In this document: one piece after another, positions 53,363-62,599 of the stretch
Layout: each line of letters starts with the position of its first letter
Position numbering within the stretch: the stretch's first letter is position 1
Origin: Lachnospiraceae bacterium
Lineage (GTDB): Bacteria; Bacillota; Clostridia; Lachnospirales; Lachnospiraceae
Reading direction: 5' to 3'
Assembly: GCA_021153185.1 (NCBI GenBank)
Contig: JAGKTY010000005.1
Span: forward strand, 1 to 64,000
Length of the DNA stretch: 64,000 nt
Program-made: the position numbers and the translations under genes
The notes under the pieces: generated by a model
Databases searched by the model: none
What the model saw: only the letters and a program-made list of their open reading frames with translations
Told to the model about the DNA's origin: nothing

Positions 53363-54301
53363 TTATGAAGCGGTAATAATCGTGCCTGTTTTTCCGTTGA
53401 TCGCATCGTTTACCTTGGAAAGGGAAGTGATTAGGACGCTTCCGGAAGGTACCTTTTCGAGGTATGCGATGGCTGCTTCGATTTTGGGAAGCATATTTGT
53501 CTCGCCAAATTCGCCCTGTGCGGTATAGTTTTTGGCCTCATCAACGGTCATTGATTGAATCGGTGTTTGGGAATCTGTTCCAAAACCGGTATAGACGTAT
53601 TCAACGCTTGTTAAAATGATGAGCTGATCGCTGTATAGTTCACCAGCAAGCTTTCCGGCAATGTCATCTTTTTCGATGACGGCCGAAGCACCTTTGAGGG
53701 CGTGCTGTTGCTCGATGACAGGAATACCGCCGCCGCCGCATGCAATGACAATCTGTCCTGCGTCCGCAAGCAGTTTGATGGATTCGATTTCGACGATGTC
53801 AATCGGCTTTGGTGCGGCAACAATTCTGCGGAAGCCCTTTCCCGGTTCTTCGATGACGTAATTGCCCTTTTTGATTTCTGCGTCTGCATCTTCCCGGGAC
53901 ATGTAGCGTCCGATGACCTTTTGCGGTTCGTAAAATGCCTCATCATACGGATCTACCGTAACCTGCGTCAAAATTGTGCTGACGTTTTTGTCGATACCGC
54001 GCGCAAGAAGCTCGGCACGTATGGAATTTTGCAAATCGTAACCGACATAGCCCTGGCTCATTGCAGAGCAGACGCACATAGGTGCCGGCGTGTAATCTGT
54101 ATAGATGCGTCGAAGCTCACTCATTGCCTTATGAATCATGCTTACCTGACGGCCGTTTGAGTGGGTGATGGTAAGCTGGTAATTGTTTTCAATTAAATCG
54201 ACAAGCGCTTTGGCAGTACGCTTTACGGCAGCTTGCTGCTCTAATATGGTTACGCCAAGCGCTTCGTGTCCAAGTGACACGACTACTTTCTTTTTGTTCA
54301 T
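53363..54301 (-). CDS. arcC: Carbamate kinase
   Basis: 312 residues, the family length. The start KKVVVSLGHEAL, the loop THSNGRQVSM, CSAMSQGYVGYDLQ, the VTVDPYDEAF segment, CGGGGIPV and the ending TSLSKVNDAINGKTGTII all match carbamate kinases, which make ATP from carbamoyl phosphate or run in reverse. One usual GN/GG substitution is visible (GHEAL for GGNAL at the N-terminus). No arcA (arginine deiminase), arcB (ornithine transcarbamylase) or purine-degradation gene is adjacent, so the carbamoyl phosphate source is unknown. It has its own promoter at 54337-54365. Confidence 0.94.
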   Translation of the reverse strand: MNKKKVVVSLGHEALGVTILEQQAAVKRTAKALVDLIENNYQLTITHSNGRQVSMIHKAMSELRRIYTDYTPAPMCVCSAMSQGYVGYDLQNSIRAELLARGIDKNVSTILTQVTVDPYDEAFYEPQKVIGRYMSREDADAEIKKGNYVIEEPGKGFRRIVAAPKPIDIVEIESIKLLADAGQIVIACGGGGIPVIEQQHALKGASAVIEKDDIAGKLAGELYSDQLIILTSVEYVYTGFGTDSQTPIQSMTVDEAKNYTAQGEFGETNMLPKIEAAIAYLEKVPSGSVLITSLSKVNDAINGKTGTIITAS

Positions 54302-54336
54302 ATGCTACCTCTTTTCCTGTCTTGAAAGATGCTTCT

Positions 54337-54365
54337 ATTATAGCAAAAATCGTCTTTTTTGTATA
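54337..54365 (-). promoter_or_regulatory. Sigma-A promoter of arcC
   Basis: On the minus strand TATACA, 17 bases, TATAAT. The -10 lies 35 bases before the ATG at 54301. Confidence 0.65.
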
Positions 54366-54368
54366 CCG

Positions 54369-57113
54369 CTATTGTCTGATTTTATAGAGCTTCATCTCGC
54401 GGATGCACGGTGCATAAAGGGAGGAATTGGCATCACTGTTAAAACTGAGGGAAATGTGGCTGATGTCCTTTGCCTGAAGCCAACATGCATTCATTCCGAC
54501 AGGGATGAGCAGTGTTCCGTCTCCGATATGACATGTAATGTGCGAGCCCGGATAGCTTTCGCCATCTGCCGCGAAATCAACTGTAACCGCATTCGGGGCT
54601 GTCACACCGGCAGCGGCAGCAGCGTCCAAAATACTGCTTGTGTCGAGCTTTATATAGAGCATATCGTAGTCGGTTCCCGGGAAATGGAAGGTGAATTCAC
54701 TTTCCTTTGTCATAAGCGGCTTTAGGGTGTCAAATGATTTGCCAAAGGAATCCGGTACATTTCCGAGCTCGGTTGGCGAAATCGTGTCGAATGCCCTCGT
54801 TTGCGCCGGAAGCTTCCGCTTTGGATAGAGCTTTTGATACAATTCCTGCGGATAATAGCAGTCATCCTCTTCGTCGTAGACATAATCATTTGTCATGACA
54901 TAATAATAAATATAATAATTGCTCTGTTCATCGAGTAAAAAGACAACAGGCCTTGTTTCTTTCATTTTTTGAATAATAACCTGTTGCGCGTCATAGCCCT
55001 TCGCAGCAGGAATGTAGCCGCTGTAACAGCATTTGACGCCGAGGTAGGCGTAAAAGCCTTGCCCGTCAAAACCATAATACGTAAGATCGTCAGAGAAGGC
55101 GCTGCATTTGTCAATGATTTTGCGGTAATGCTTCACATAGTCGAGCTGGTCTTTTACCATAAAGCCGGAGCCAAGACGCGCTTTGTCCTCCGTCGAAAGT
55201 CCTGTATCTTCCGATTTGACAAATAGTTCATGTACATCATAAGCGTCAAAGAGCTTTGCCTCATCGTCAAAGTAAAGCATGCTCTCTCCATTTGGGTAAA
55301 CCCACATGGCAGGTGTTTTTACAGCAGAGACATTCTGATAAAGAATGGACGGCAGGGAGACCAAAAGTCCGATGAGCAAAAACGTCGGGTAGGAAACCGG
55401 CTGCGCATCGCCCCCCTCTTTTTTACGAAGCAGCAAAGCCGGCAGATACATGCCGAGAAGTGCAACAAGAATATAGGAAGTCCGTGATAAAATAACATCT
55501 GTATCTGCACGGACGAGTGTGTACGTATAAGAGACACATAAGGTGATGGCACCGGAAAGATAAAGCAGACGATGGAGTTGTTGTTTCGCTTTGAAAATCA
55601 TGATACAAAACAGGACAACCGCAATGAGCGGCAGGAAAAAGCGCAATCCAAAATAACAGAGCTTCTGAAGCGTTGCGTGCTGCGATAGGTATGGCATGAA
55701 AAATGTTGGAACAGATTGTCCACGGAGCGCAATACCATCGGCAAGTGTTGTTTGATTGGAATAAGTTAAAGTATGAATAAACATTCGATAAAGCAGCGGA
55801 ACGCATGCGAGAATCGGCACAAAAACAATCATGTATTCCAATAATACAAGAACAGGTTTGGTTGTACGCGGCTGCTTGATATAAGCATGGAATTGCACGA
55901 TTGCAAGCGGCAGCATGCCAAACATAACGGCTGCTCCGAATAACGGATAATAAAGCCCTGCCAGAAAGCTTCCCATGATCCAGGCAAGAAGCCATTCGCG
56001 CTTTTTGGCGAGTAGAGCCGGAAGCGTCAGGAGAAGCAGAAGCGGAAGCACCAGGTATTGCCTGTTGTAGCAAGGAAGACAAAACAGCACAGAAAACACA
56101 AGTGCAAAGCTGCCGCCGACATGTTCATATAGCAGATACATCGTAAGCATACAGATGAGTACCATGAATATTGACACAGCAGGAGAATAGTCTGAAATCG
56201 TACCGCCCAGCAAGTTGTTTTGGATAAATCCGATGACCATTGGGAAAAGGCCGGAAACAGGTGTATAATCCTGGTATAACTTTTGCCCCATTTCAAAAAC
56301 CTGTTGCCACGGAATCATCTGCTCTCCGTGGTGGTGCTGATCGGGCTGTGCAAACATCGGGCAGGCACTATAGGAATTGTAGATGAAAATGGTAATCACG
56401 CTGATTCTGCTGATGAGTGCTGAGAGCGGTAAGGCTGTAGCATTTTTATGGCGCCTAAGTATAAAAAACAACTGTAATAAAATGAATATAGCGAGCAGGG
56501 CGGCAAAAAAGATATCGTAAAATGGTGCGTATGGTACCTTGATGCGCGTGCCCTGATACAGATAGGAATCAACAAAATACAAAACAAGAACAAGCGTTAT
56601 GAAAGGCTGCACGTAGAGGAGGAGTCTGTTGATGAGTGCTTCCATTTTGCAAAGCCTGCAAAGGAGTGATACACCGAATCCAAGGATTGCCGCAATTAGG
56701 AAGACATGACGTGCTTTTGCAATCCCGAGTACGCAAAGCAGTGTAGAGATACCCATCAAAGCGTAATAGGTTAGTACCGTAAAGGCCAAATAGTGTGCAC
56801 ACAAATCATGAAACAGGACATGATATAACAAAGCAAGCACGAGTAAAACAGCAAGCGGCTTGCTAAACGTCTGAAAAATAATAAAATGACAGATGTTTGG
56901 CAATAACAGAACCGGGATGCAATAAAGGACAACAGGCAAACGTTTTGGTGTCGGCCTTGCACTCTTTTGGCTGATTAGCTTTACGGCCACGAATGAAATC
57001 AAAACGGCTGCAAGCGTCAGAATCCAGAAAAGCCGCATCTCAAACGTTTTGTTTGCACCGGTTTTTGCGAGTGTTTCAATGATAATATCGTCAAATGGTT
57101 GTGTGTGTGGCAT
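54369..57113 (-). CDS. Large polytopic membrane protein of unknown function (GT-C-like layout)
   Basis: 914 residues: about fourteen transmembrane segments through residue ~600, then a ~300-residue outside region ending in a beta-sandwich-like domain (~740-914). An early outside loop contains CPMFAQPDQHHHGEQMIPWQQ, with acidic and His residues just after a membrane segment, as in GT-C sugar transferases. Gene start at 57113 has TAGGAGA upstream. It is divergent from the 57234 gene, another polytopic protein, and shares a -35 element with it. Probably a surface-glycan or lipid-linked sugar enzyme; no specific family recognised. Confidence 0.65.
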   Translation of the reverse strand: MPHTQPFDDIIIETLAKTGANKTFEMRLFWILTLAAVLISFVAVKLISQKSARPTPKRLPVVLYCIPVLLLPNICHFIIFQTFSKPLAVLLVLALLYHVLFHDLCAHYLAFTVLTYYALMGISTLLCVLGIAKARHVFLIAAILGFGVSLLCRLCKMEALINRLLLYVQPFITLVLVLYFVDSYLYQGTRIKVPYAPFYDIFFAALLAIFILLQLFFILRRHKNATALPLSALISRISVITIFIYNSYSACPMFAQPDQHHHGEQMIPWQQVFEMGQKLYQDYTPVSGLFPMVIGFIQNNLLGGTISDYSPAVSIFMVLICMLTMYLLYEHVGGSFALVFSVLFCLPCYNRQYLVLPLLLLLTLPALLAKKREWLLAWIMGSFLAGLYYPLFGAAVMFGMLPLAIVQFHAYIKQPRTTKPVLVLLEYMIVFVPILACVPLLYRMFIHTLTYSNQTTLADGIALRGQSVPTFFMPYLSQHATLQKLCYFGLRFFLPLIAVVLFCIMIFKAKQQLHRLLYLSGAITLCVSYTYTLVRADTDVILSRTSYILVALLGMYLPALLLRKKEGGDAQPVSYPTFLLIGLLVSLPSILYQNVSAVKTPAMWVYPNGESMLYFDDEAKLFDAYDVHELFVKSEDTGLSTEDKARLGSGFMVKDQLDYVKHYRKIIDKCSAFSDDLTYYGFDGQGFYAYLGVKCCYSGYIPAAKGYDAQQVIIQKMKETRPVVFLLDEQSNYYIYYYVMTNDYVYDEEDDCYYPQELYQKLYPKRKLPAQTRAFDTISPTELGNVPDSFGKSFDTLKPLMTKESEFTFHFPGTDYDMLYIKLDTSSILDAAAAAGVTAPNAVTVDFAADGESYPGSHITCHIGDGTLLIPVGMNACWLQAKDISHISLSFNSDANSSLYAPCIREMKLYKIRQ

Positions 57114-57158
57114 AATGTTCTCCTACATCATCAAAATTGATTTTGGTTTATTGTTTCT

Positions 57159-57187
57159 ATGATAAGGCAATTCATGTTTGTTTGCAA
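57159..57187 (-). promoter_or_regulatory. Divergent promoter, minus-strand arm
   Basis: On the minus strand TTGCAA, 17 bases, TATCAT, directing transcription of the 54369-57113 gene. The -35 hexamer at 57182-57187 is self-complementary and is shared with the plus-strand promoter. Confidence 0.65.
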
Positions 57188-57210
57188 GGTACAAGCAAAT
57201 GTGGTATTCT
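57182..57210 (+). promoter_or_regulatory. Divergent promoter, plus-strand arm
   Basis: TTGCAA, 17 bases, TATTCT, 23 bases before the ATG at 57234. It uses the same palindromic -35 as the minus-strand promoter, so RNA polymerase can bind in only one direction at a time. Confidence 0.65.
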
Positions 57211-57233
57211 AACAGTAATAGGGAGAAGTGAAT

Positions 57234-58832
57234 ATGAAGTTAAGATGGAAAGAACAGACGCGCGCGCAGAAGCTTGCAATCATCGCAAGCGGAGCGCTAT
57301 TCGGATGCGTTCTGCTTGGAATCATTACATTTGTTATATTTTGCATGGACAACCTGATGCATTCTGATATGAGTGCGGAAGTATTGTTGTCTAAGCTGCT
57401 GAGTGACCAAAATCGGCTCATCACCAAAGACTGGTATTACTCGACGGAGATCCGTATCGTTTATACACAGCTTATTATGGCGCCGCTGTTTAAACTGATG
57501 CACAGCTATCAGCTTGTGAAACAGACCAGCGTCTTCATCTGCCTGATCCTGCTGGCATACGCATTCGTGTTTGTGATGAAGCGCTTTGACACAAAGCTTT
57601 CTGTGATGCTATTTGGCCTCGCACTGCTGTTTGCACCTGTTTCGAATGAATATTTCGATATGCAGCTTGTTGGGAATTTCTATACAGCGCAGACGGTCTG
57701 TACGTTTATGGTGCTTACATTCTTTTTGGGGAAAAGAGAAGGGAAACGCAAGGTTATCGTGCACTACGTGGCCGCCTGTGTGTGGGGCATTGTGATGGGG
57801 CTTTCGGGACTTCGGTATCCGGCAAGCTTATATGTACCGATGGTGCTTGCGGCATTTGCGTATTTATCTGAAAAAGAGACGCTTTTATCAGAGCTTCGGC
57901 AGGATGTGAAGCGTGCGCTTGCCGCGATGGAAATCGGAATTTATGCGCTCGTCTCACTGATGGGTGCCGGAATCGGCTTTTTGATTCACAAGTTTTATCT
58001 GGCACCAAATTACAGCTTTGATACGAAGGTTGTGCGGTTTGTACCGCTTGATGAGGTGCCGGAGCGCTTTTTACAGTCCATCAAGCTGATGCTTGCATTC
58101 GTCGGATACAGGGAAGCGAATGTTATGACGCCGATGGGTGTTGTCAATGTGCTTGGATTTTTGTTTTTGCTCTTTTTGGTGACGGTTGTTGTTTGCCTGT
58201 TTCGAAAGAGAAAAATGCTCTCTGACAAGGAGCGGATCTTGTTGTATTATTTCCTGGCAACATTTTCTATCAACTGGTATCTGCTTGTGTTCACTGACGT
58301 GCTGCTGCAGTACCGATACTGGCTGCCGGTTTATATTGTGGCCATTTTGCTTGTCTGTATTTATTTTTCCAAAACAGACATCGGCGGGGCGCTTACAAAA
58401 GTACTTGGCATTATGCTCACCGGTCTCGTCATTTTGGGAAGCCTGTATGCGGAGCTTTTGCAGGATATGAAGTACAATGATTGCGAGAAGCGCTACGCGT
58501 ATATGGCGTTTTTGGAACAAAATGACTATGATTTCGGATATGCGAGCTTTTGGAATGCGAGTGTATCGGAATACCTCAGCAACGGCGAAATCAAATTTGC
58601 AAGTCTTGGGCTGAATGATTTCACCAAACCGTATGACTGGCTGCTTCCAAAGGCTTATTATGAGGAAGGCTTCCATCGGGGCAAATGCTTTTTGCTGCTT
58701 GCCAATACGGAGGCAGCCGGAATGGACAAGGGTGATTTCGTGATTATGGAGGATGCCGTGAAGGTGTATACGGATGAATTCTACACAATCTACGAAGGAC
58801 AACAGGATATGTATATTTTAGATGAGGAGTAA
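57234..58832 (+). CDS. Polytopic membrane protein of unknown function, possible GT-C-type transferase
   Basis: 532 residues with about eleven membrane segments and a C-terminal ~130-residue outside domain (~400-532). The first outside loop has KDWYYSTEIRIVYTQL, which resembles the catalytic loop region of uncharacterised GT-C-like proteins. ATG 57234 is 8 bases after GGGAG; a GTG at 57228 is in frame. It is followed six bases later by the M15 peptidase gene, so the two are likely co-transcribed. No specific family recognised. Confidence 0.7.
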   Translation: MKLRWKEQTRAQKLAIIASGALFGCVLLGIITFVIFCMDNLMHSDMSAEVLLSKLLSDQNRLITKDWYYSTEIRIVYTQLIMAPLFKLMHSYQLVKQTSVFICLILLAYAFVFVMKRFDTKLSVMLFGLALLFAPVSNEYFDMQLVGNFYTAQTVCTFMVLTFFLGKREGKRKVIVHYVAACVWGIVMGLSGLRYPASLYVPMVLAAFAYLSEKETLLSELRQDVKRALAAMEIGIYALVSLMGAGIGFLIHKFYLAPNYSFDTKVVRFVPLDEVPERFLQSIKLMLAFVGYREANVMTPMGVVNVLGFLFLLFLVTVVVCLFRKRKMLSDKERILLYYFLATFSINWYLLVFTDVLLQYRYWLPVYIVAILLVCIYFSKTDIGGALTKVLGIMLTGLVILGSLYAELLQDMKYNDCEKRYAYMAFLEQNDYDFGYASFWNASVSEYLSNGEIKFASLGLNDFTKPYDWLLPKAYYEEGFHRGKCFLLLANTEAAGMDKGDFVIMEDAVKVYTDEFYTIYEGQQDMYILDEE

Positions 58833-58837
58833 AAGGT

Positions 58838-60127
58838 ATGTACAAAAGATGCGGGATGCTTGTCATGACAGCGGTTTTGATGTTTGCGACGCCGGTTTTG
58901 ACAAGTGCAAAGGAAATCGAGACGTATTCGGCGCAAATTGTGACGCCTATGGGGGAGGAAGCGCCGGTTATTTCGCCTACGCAGGCGCCGGATGACGAGG
59001 ATACGGAAGCGGAAAAAGAGCCGGTTTTGGATGGTGTGAAGCTTGATGCGCCGGTTATGCTGACGTACAAATCGATTAAACTGACATGGAATGCGCTTGC
59101 GGATGCAAAGGGATATGATATTTACCGCTCTACCAACAAATATTTGGGATATGAGTGCATAAAGACAATAAACAGTGGCACCGTGACGATGGCGACCGAT
59201 AAAAAGAGTCTGAAGACGGGCACAAAATACTACTACAAAATACAGGCCTTTGCATATAATAAGGCAGGCGAAAAAATTACGGGGGCATTTTCTAAACCGG
59301 TGAAAATCCAGTGTTCCCTGCCGCCGACAAAGCTTTCAAGCGCCAAGGTAAACGGCGCAAGTCTGAAACTGAAATGGAAAAAGGTCACCGGCGCGGATGG
59401 ATATCTCATTTATAAGGCAGATGAGGAGACGGGCAAATTTAAACAGTGTATGGTAATAGAAGGCGGAAAGCGTACATCGTGTGAGGTGCCTGCATCAGAA
59501 GCCAACGGCAGCTTTACATACATGGTGAAGGCTTACCGTTTAAACGGCAAAAAGAAGGTGCTTGCAGGGGGCTCAAACACGAAACAGGCGACAGTCCGCG
59601 TATTTGCGTATGCAGGGGAAACCTATTCACAGAAATGCCAAAGAGTATTTGGTCAGGCAAGCTACAGAACGTACCCAAATGCCCTTGAGGCAAGCCGTAA
59701 TATGCAGCAGATTACGGTAAAGGTATGGGATGTGGGACCGCTTGGCATCAAGATTTCAAAGACAAAGACATTTTCGGTGAACCGAAACCTCGCACCAACT
59801 GTTGAGCAGATTTTTAAAGAGATTTATGAGGGCAAAGAAAAATTCCCGATCAAATCGGTCGGCGGGTACAGCTGGCGCGGAAACGGCTCGACATCTGAGC
59901 ACAATCAGGGAACGGCAATTGATATCAATCCGAATGAGAATTATATGATTGAAGGAAACGGCAAAATCTCAAGCGGCACGCTTTGGGCACCGGGAGAGAA
60001 TGCGTATTCCATTCCAAAGGATGGAGAGGTTGTCAAAATTTTTGCAAAATATGGCTTCCGCTGGGGTGGTATCGGCTGGTCAAGCGGAAGAAAGGATTAC
60101 ATGCATTTTAGTTATTTTGGAGGGTAA
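58838..60127 (+). CDS. Secreted FN3-like / M15 (VanY-like) peptidase
   Basis: 429 residues. A signal peptide (~1-22, ending TSAKE), a Pro/Glu-rich linker, two FN3-like domains (~65-155 and ~160-255, with YDIYRST and YLIYKAD), then a D-alanyl-D-alanine carboxypeptidase-type M15 domain (~330-429). Zinc-site residues are the His and Asp of SEHNQGTAIDIN and the late His of YMHFSYFGG, with WGGIGW before it. It probably trims peptidoglycan stem peptides at the surface. The FN3-like modules resemble the C-terminal module of the C1 peptidase at 20110. Confidence 0.87.
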   Translation: MYKRCGMLVMTAVLMFATPVLTSAKEIETYSAQIVTPMGEEAPVISPTQAPDDEDTEAEKEPVLDGVKLDAPVMLTYKSIKLTWNALADAKGYDIYRSTNKYLGYECIKTINSGTVTMATDKKSLKTGTKYYYKIQAFAYNKAGEKITGAFSKPVKIQCSLPPTKLSSAKVNGASLKLKWKKVTGADGYLIYKADEETGKFKQCMVIEGGKRTSCEVPASEANGSFTYMVKAYRLNGKKKVLAGGSNTKQATVRVFAYAGETYSQKCQRVFGQASYRTYPNALEASRNMQQITVKVWDVGPLGIKISKTKTFSVNRNLAPTVEQIFKEIYEGKEKFPIKSVGGYSWRGNGSTSEHNQGTAIDINPNENYMIEGNGKISSGTLWAPGENAYSIPKDGEVVKIFAKYGFRWGGIGWSSGRKDYMHFSYFGG

Positions 60128-60129
60128 AC

Positions 60130-60636
60130 ATGAGTTTTCGTGAGATTGAAATAGTTACATGGAAGGAAAATGCCTGCAAAGCAATCGGAACGGACTGGAT
60201 GCTTGTTGCGGCAGAAAAAGACGGAAAAATCAATGCAATGACAGCTTCCTGGGGCGGTCTTGGTGTGATGTGGGGCAAAAATGCCGCGTATATTTTTATC
60301 CGCCCGCAGCGCTATACAAAAGAATTTATCGATGCGGCAGATACGCTTTCTCTCAGCTTTTATGATGCAGGCATGAAGGAGATGCTCGGCTACATGGGAC
60401 GCGTATCCGGCAGATGCGAAGACAAGGTGGCAAACGCAAAGCTCACGCCGCTTCATGAGGGAGAAACCCCTTATTTCGAAGAGGCAAATACGGTGTTAAT
60501 CTGTCGGAAAATGTACGCACAGGAGCTCAAAAAGGAATGCTTCCTCGATGAGGAAATGGACACAAAATGGTATGAAAACGGCGATTACCATACGATGTAT
60601 GTCTGCGAAATCCAGAAGGTCCTTGTGAAGGAGTAA
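60130..60636 (+). CDS. Flavin reductase-like FMN-binding protein
   Basis: 168 residues forming one flavin reductase-like split-barrel domain: MTASWGGLGVMWGKNAAYIFIRP near residues 37-60 binds the flavin, followed by FYDAGMKEMLGYMGRVSGR. Related clostridial proteins are annotated as flavin reductases or flavoredoxins. The start is two bases after the M15 gene's stop, with GGAGGG inside that gene's end. Electron partner and substrate unknown. Confidence 0.88.
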   Translation: MSFREIEIVTWKENACKAIGTDWMLVAAEKDGKINAMTASWGGLGVMWGKNAAYIFIRPQRYTKEFIDAADTLSLSFYDAGMKEMLGYMGRVSGRCEDKVANAKLTPLHEGETPYFEEANTVLICRKMYAQELKKECFLDEEMDTKWYENGDYHTMYVCEIQKVLVKE

Positions 60637-60691
60637 ACAGTATATTTTGCGCTGTTTTGTCATATAGTGTTTAAAAACGATTTGAGACTGT

Positions 60692-61477
60692 ATGAAAAAA
60701 ACGATTTTGACAGGGATTTTGCTTGTGGTGACATGTCTGCTCCTCTTTGTTGCAATCATGGGGAATGCGGGCTATGTGCAAACAGCAGGCATGAAGAAAA
60801 AATTGCCGATATACAGTGTCGATACAAACAAAAAACAGGTGGCGCTCACATTTGATGCGGCATGGGGAAATGAAGATATGAGTCGGATTTTAACCATACT
60901 AAAGCAGCAGGATGTGCGCGCTGCTTTTTTTGTGACAGGCTCCTTTGCGCAGGCTTACCCGGAGGATATCAAGCTTCTTTTGCAAAATGGCCATGATTTG
61001 GGAAGTCATGGTATGCGTCATAAATATATGAGCAAGCTGTCAAAGGAAGAATGCGGGCGCGAAATCATGGAGCTTCATGAGGTGGTTAAATCGATAACGG
61101 GCGAGGAGATGATTCTGTTTCGGCCGCCATACGGAGATTACGATGATGAGGTCATCATGGCAGCAGAGGAATGCGGTTATTATCCGGTGCAGTGGTCCGT
61201 CGATTCACTCGATTGGAAGGATTATGGGGTTTCTGACATCGTAAGCCGCGTCTGTACGCATAAGAATCTGACCGGCGGGGCCATTATTTTGTGCCATGTC
61301 GGCGCCAAATATACCGCAGATGCCTTAGAGGAGATGATTGTGCGGCTTAAACAGGACGGATACGAATTTGTGCCCGTCTCTGCGCTGATTATGAGAGACA
61401 ATTATCACATGGATGTCACAGGAAAGCAAATTGCGGATGAGGCAGGGAAAGCGCCAGACAATGCTATTGAAAAATAG
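60692..61477 (+). CDS. Polysaccharide deacetylase, PdaB-like
   Basis: 261 residues with an N-terminal membrane/signal segment (~5-27) and a NodB domain. Motif 1 is ALTFDAAWGNEDM, where the usual second Asp is replaced, as in the spore-associated PdaB group. Motif 2 is SHGMRHKY with its zinc His pair, motif 3 is FRPPYGDYDDE, and motif 4 is WSVDSLDW. PdaB proteins are needed for late spore cortex stability in Bacillus. Acts outside on peptidoglycan or a related polymer. Only a weak ribosome-binding site (TTTGAG) precedes the ATG. Confidence 0.87.
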   Translation: MKKTILTGILLVVTCLLLFVAIMGNAGYVQTAGMKKKLPIYSVDTNKKQVALTFDAAWGNEDMSRILTILKQQDVRAAFFVTGSFAQAYPEDIKLLLQNGHDLGSHGMRHKYMSKLSKEECGREIMELHEVVKSITGEEMILFRPPYGDYDDEVIMAAEECGYYPVQWSVDSLDWKDYGVSDIVSRVCTHKNLTGGAIILCHVGAKYTADALEEMIVRLKQDGYEFVPVSALIMRDNYHMDVTGKQIADEAGKAPDNAIEK

Positions 61478-61561
61478 GTGTCTTCATGCTATCTTTTTAA
61501 TAGCGAATGAATGAAAAGTCAGATGATATGTTCGCCAGTTTTATAGACGAGGAGAAAAAGT

Positions 61562-62584
61562 ATGAAATTAAATCGAGGAATCAATCTGGGTGGCTTTTTA
61601 TCACAGTGTGAGCATAGTTTTGCACATTACAAAAGCTTTGTGGTAGAAGAAGATATCCAAAAAATTAAAGAAATGGGATTTGATCATGTGCGTATCCCGA
61701 TTGATTATGAGGTATTTGAAACAGAGGAAGGCGAACGGATTGAAGAGGGCTTTGCACTCGTAGAAGAGGTGCTTAACTGGTGCGAGAAAGCCGGTCTTGA
61801 GGCGGTTCTTGATCTGCATAAGGCATACGGCTACGATTTCAATGATGCCGGAGATGCCGAGAAGAACGGACTTTTTACAAAAGAGCCATTAAAACAGCGG
61901 TTTATTTCTCTTTGGCAGGAGATTGCAAGAAGATATGCAAGCCACGAAGCGGTTGCGTTCGAGCTGTTAAATGAAGTTGTGGAAAAAGAAAATGCCGATT
62001 TGTGGAATGATTTGATTGCCGGAACGGTTGCAGCAATCCGTGAGATTGCACCGACGACACCGATTATTTACGGTGGCATTCAGTGGAACAGTGTCAAGAC
62101 ACTCAAATTATTGGAGAAACCGACAGATCCGAATATCATCTTTACATTCCATTTCTATGAGCCGCTTTTGTTTACCCATCAGAAGGCATATTGGGTTGCG
62201 GCAATGGATCCGAAGGAAGACATATTTTATCCGGAATCGATGGAATATTTTTGTGAAAAATCCGAAAAACTCGGCTATCAGGGCGAGGTTGTGAGACTTG
62301 CACATGCCAAAACAATGGGCCCGGAATTCATCCGTGAGATGATTCAGGAAGCCATTGATGCGGCCAGGGCAGCAGGCGTGAAGCTTTACTGCGGCGAGTT
62401 TGGTGTCATTGATCAGGCGCCAATCGAGGATACGCTCCGTTGGTTTCAGGATGTTGATGACGTGTTCCGTCAGTTCTCAATCGGATGCAGCGTCTGGTCG
62501 TACAAAAAGATGGATTTTGGTTTGACAGATGCGCATTATGCACCGATTTTTAACGATTTGTTAACGCTTTGGAACAACAAATAG
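61562..62584 (+). CDS. GH5-family glycoside hydrolase, apparently cytoplasmic
   Basis: 340 residues of a (beta/alpha)8 GH5 enzyme. Conserved parts are RGINLGGFLSQ, FDHVRIPIDYE, VLDLHKAYG, the acid/base Glu in ELLNEVVE, the HFYEPLLFTHQ loop and the nucleophile Glu in LYCGEFGV. There is no signal peptide, so it probably acts on imported oligosaccharides. Substrate (cellulose-, mannan- or xylan-derived) cannot be told from the sequence. GAGGAG precedes the start; the next gene begins 15 bases later. Confidence 0.9.
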   Translation: MKLNRGINLGGFLSQCEHSFAHYKSFVVEEDIQKIKEMGFDHVRIPIDYEVFETEEGERIEEGFALVEEVLNWCEKAGLEAVLDLHKAYGYDFNDAGDAEKNGLFTKEPLKQRFISLWQEIARRYASHEAVAFELLNEVVEKENADLWNDLIAGTVAAIREIAPTTPIIYGGIQWNSVKTLKLLEKPTDPNIIFTFHFYEPLLFTHQKAYWVAAMDPKEDIFYPESMEYFCEKSEKLGYQGEVVRLAHAKTMGPEFIREMIQEAIDAARAAGVKLYCGEFGVIDQAPIEDTLRWFQDVDDVFRQFSIGCSVWSYKKMDFGLTDAHYAPIFNDLLTLWNNK

Positions 62585-62599
62585 AGGTAGGAGAACATC

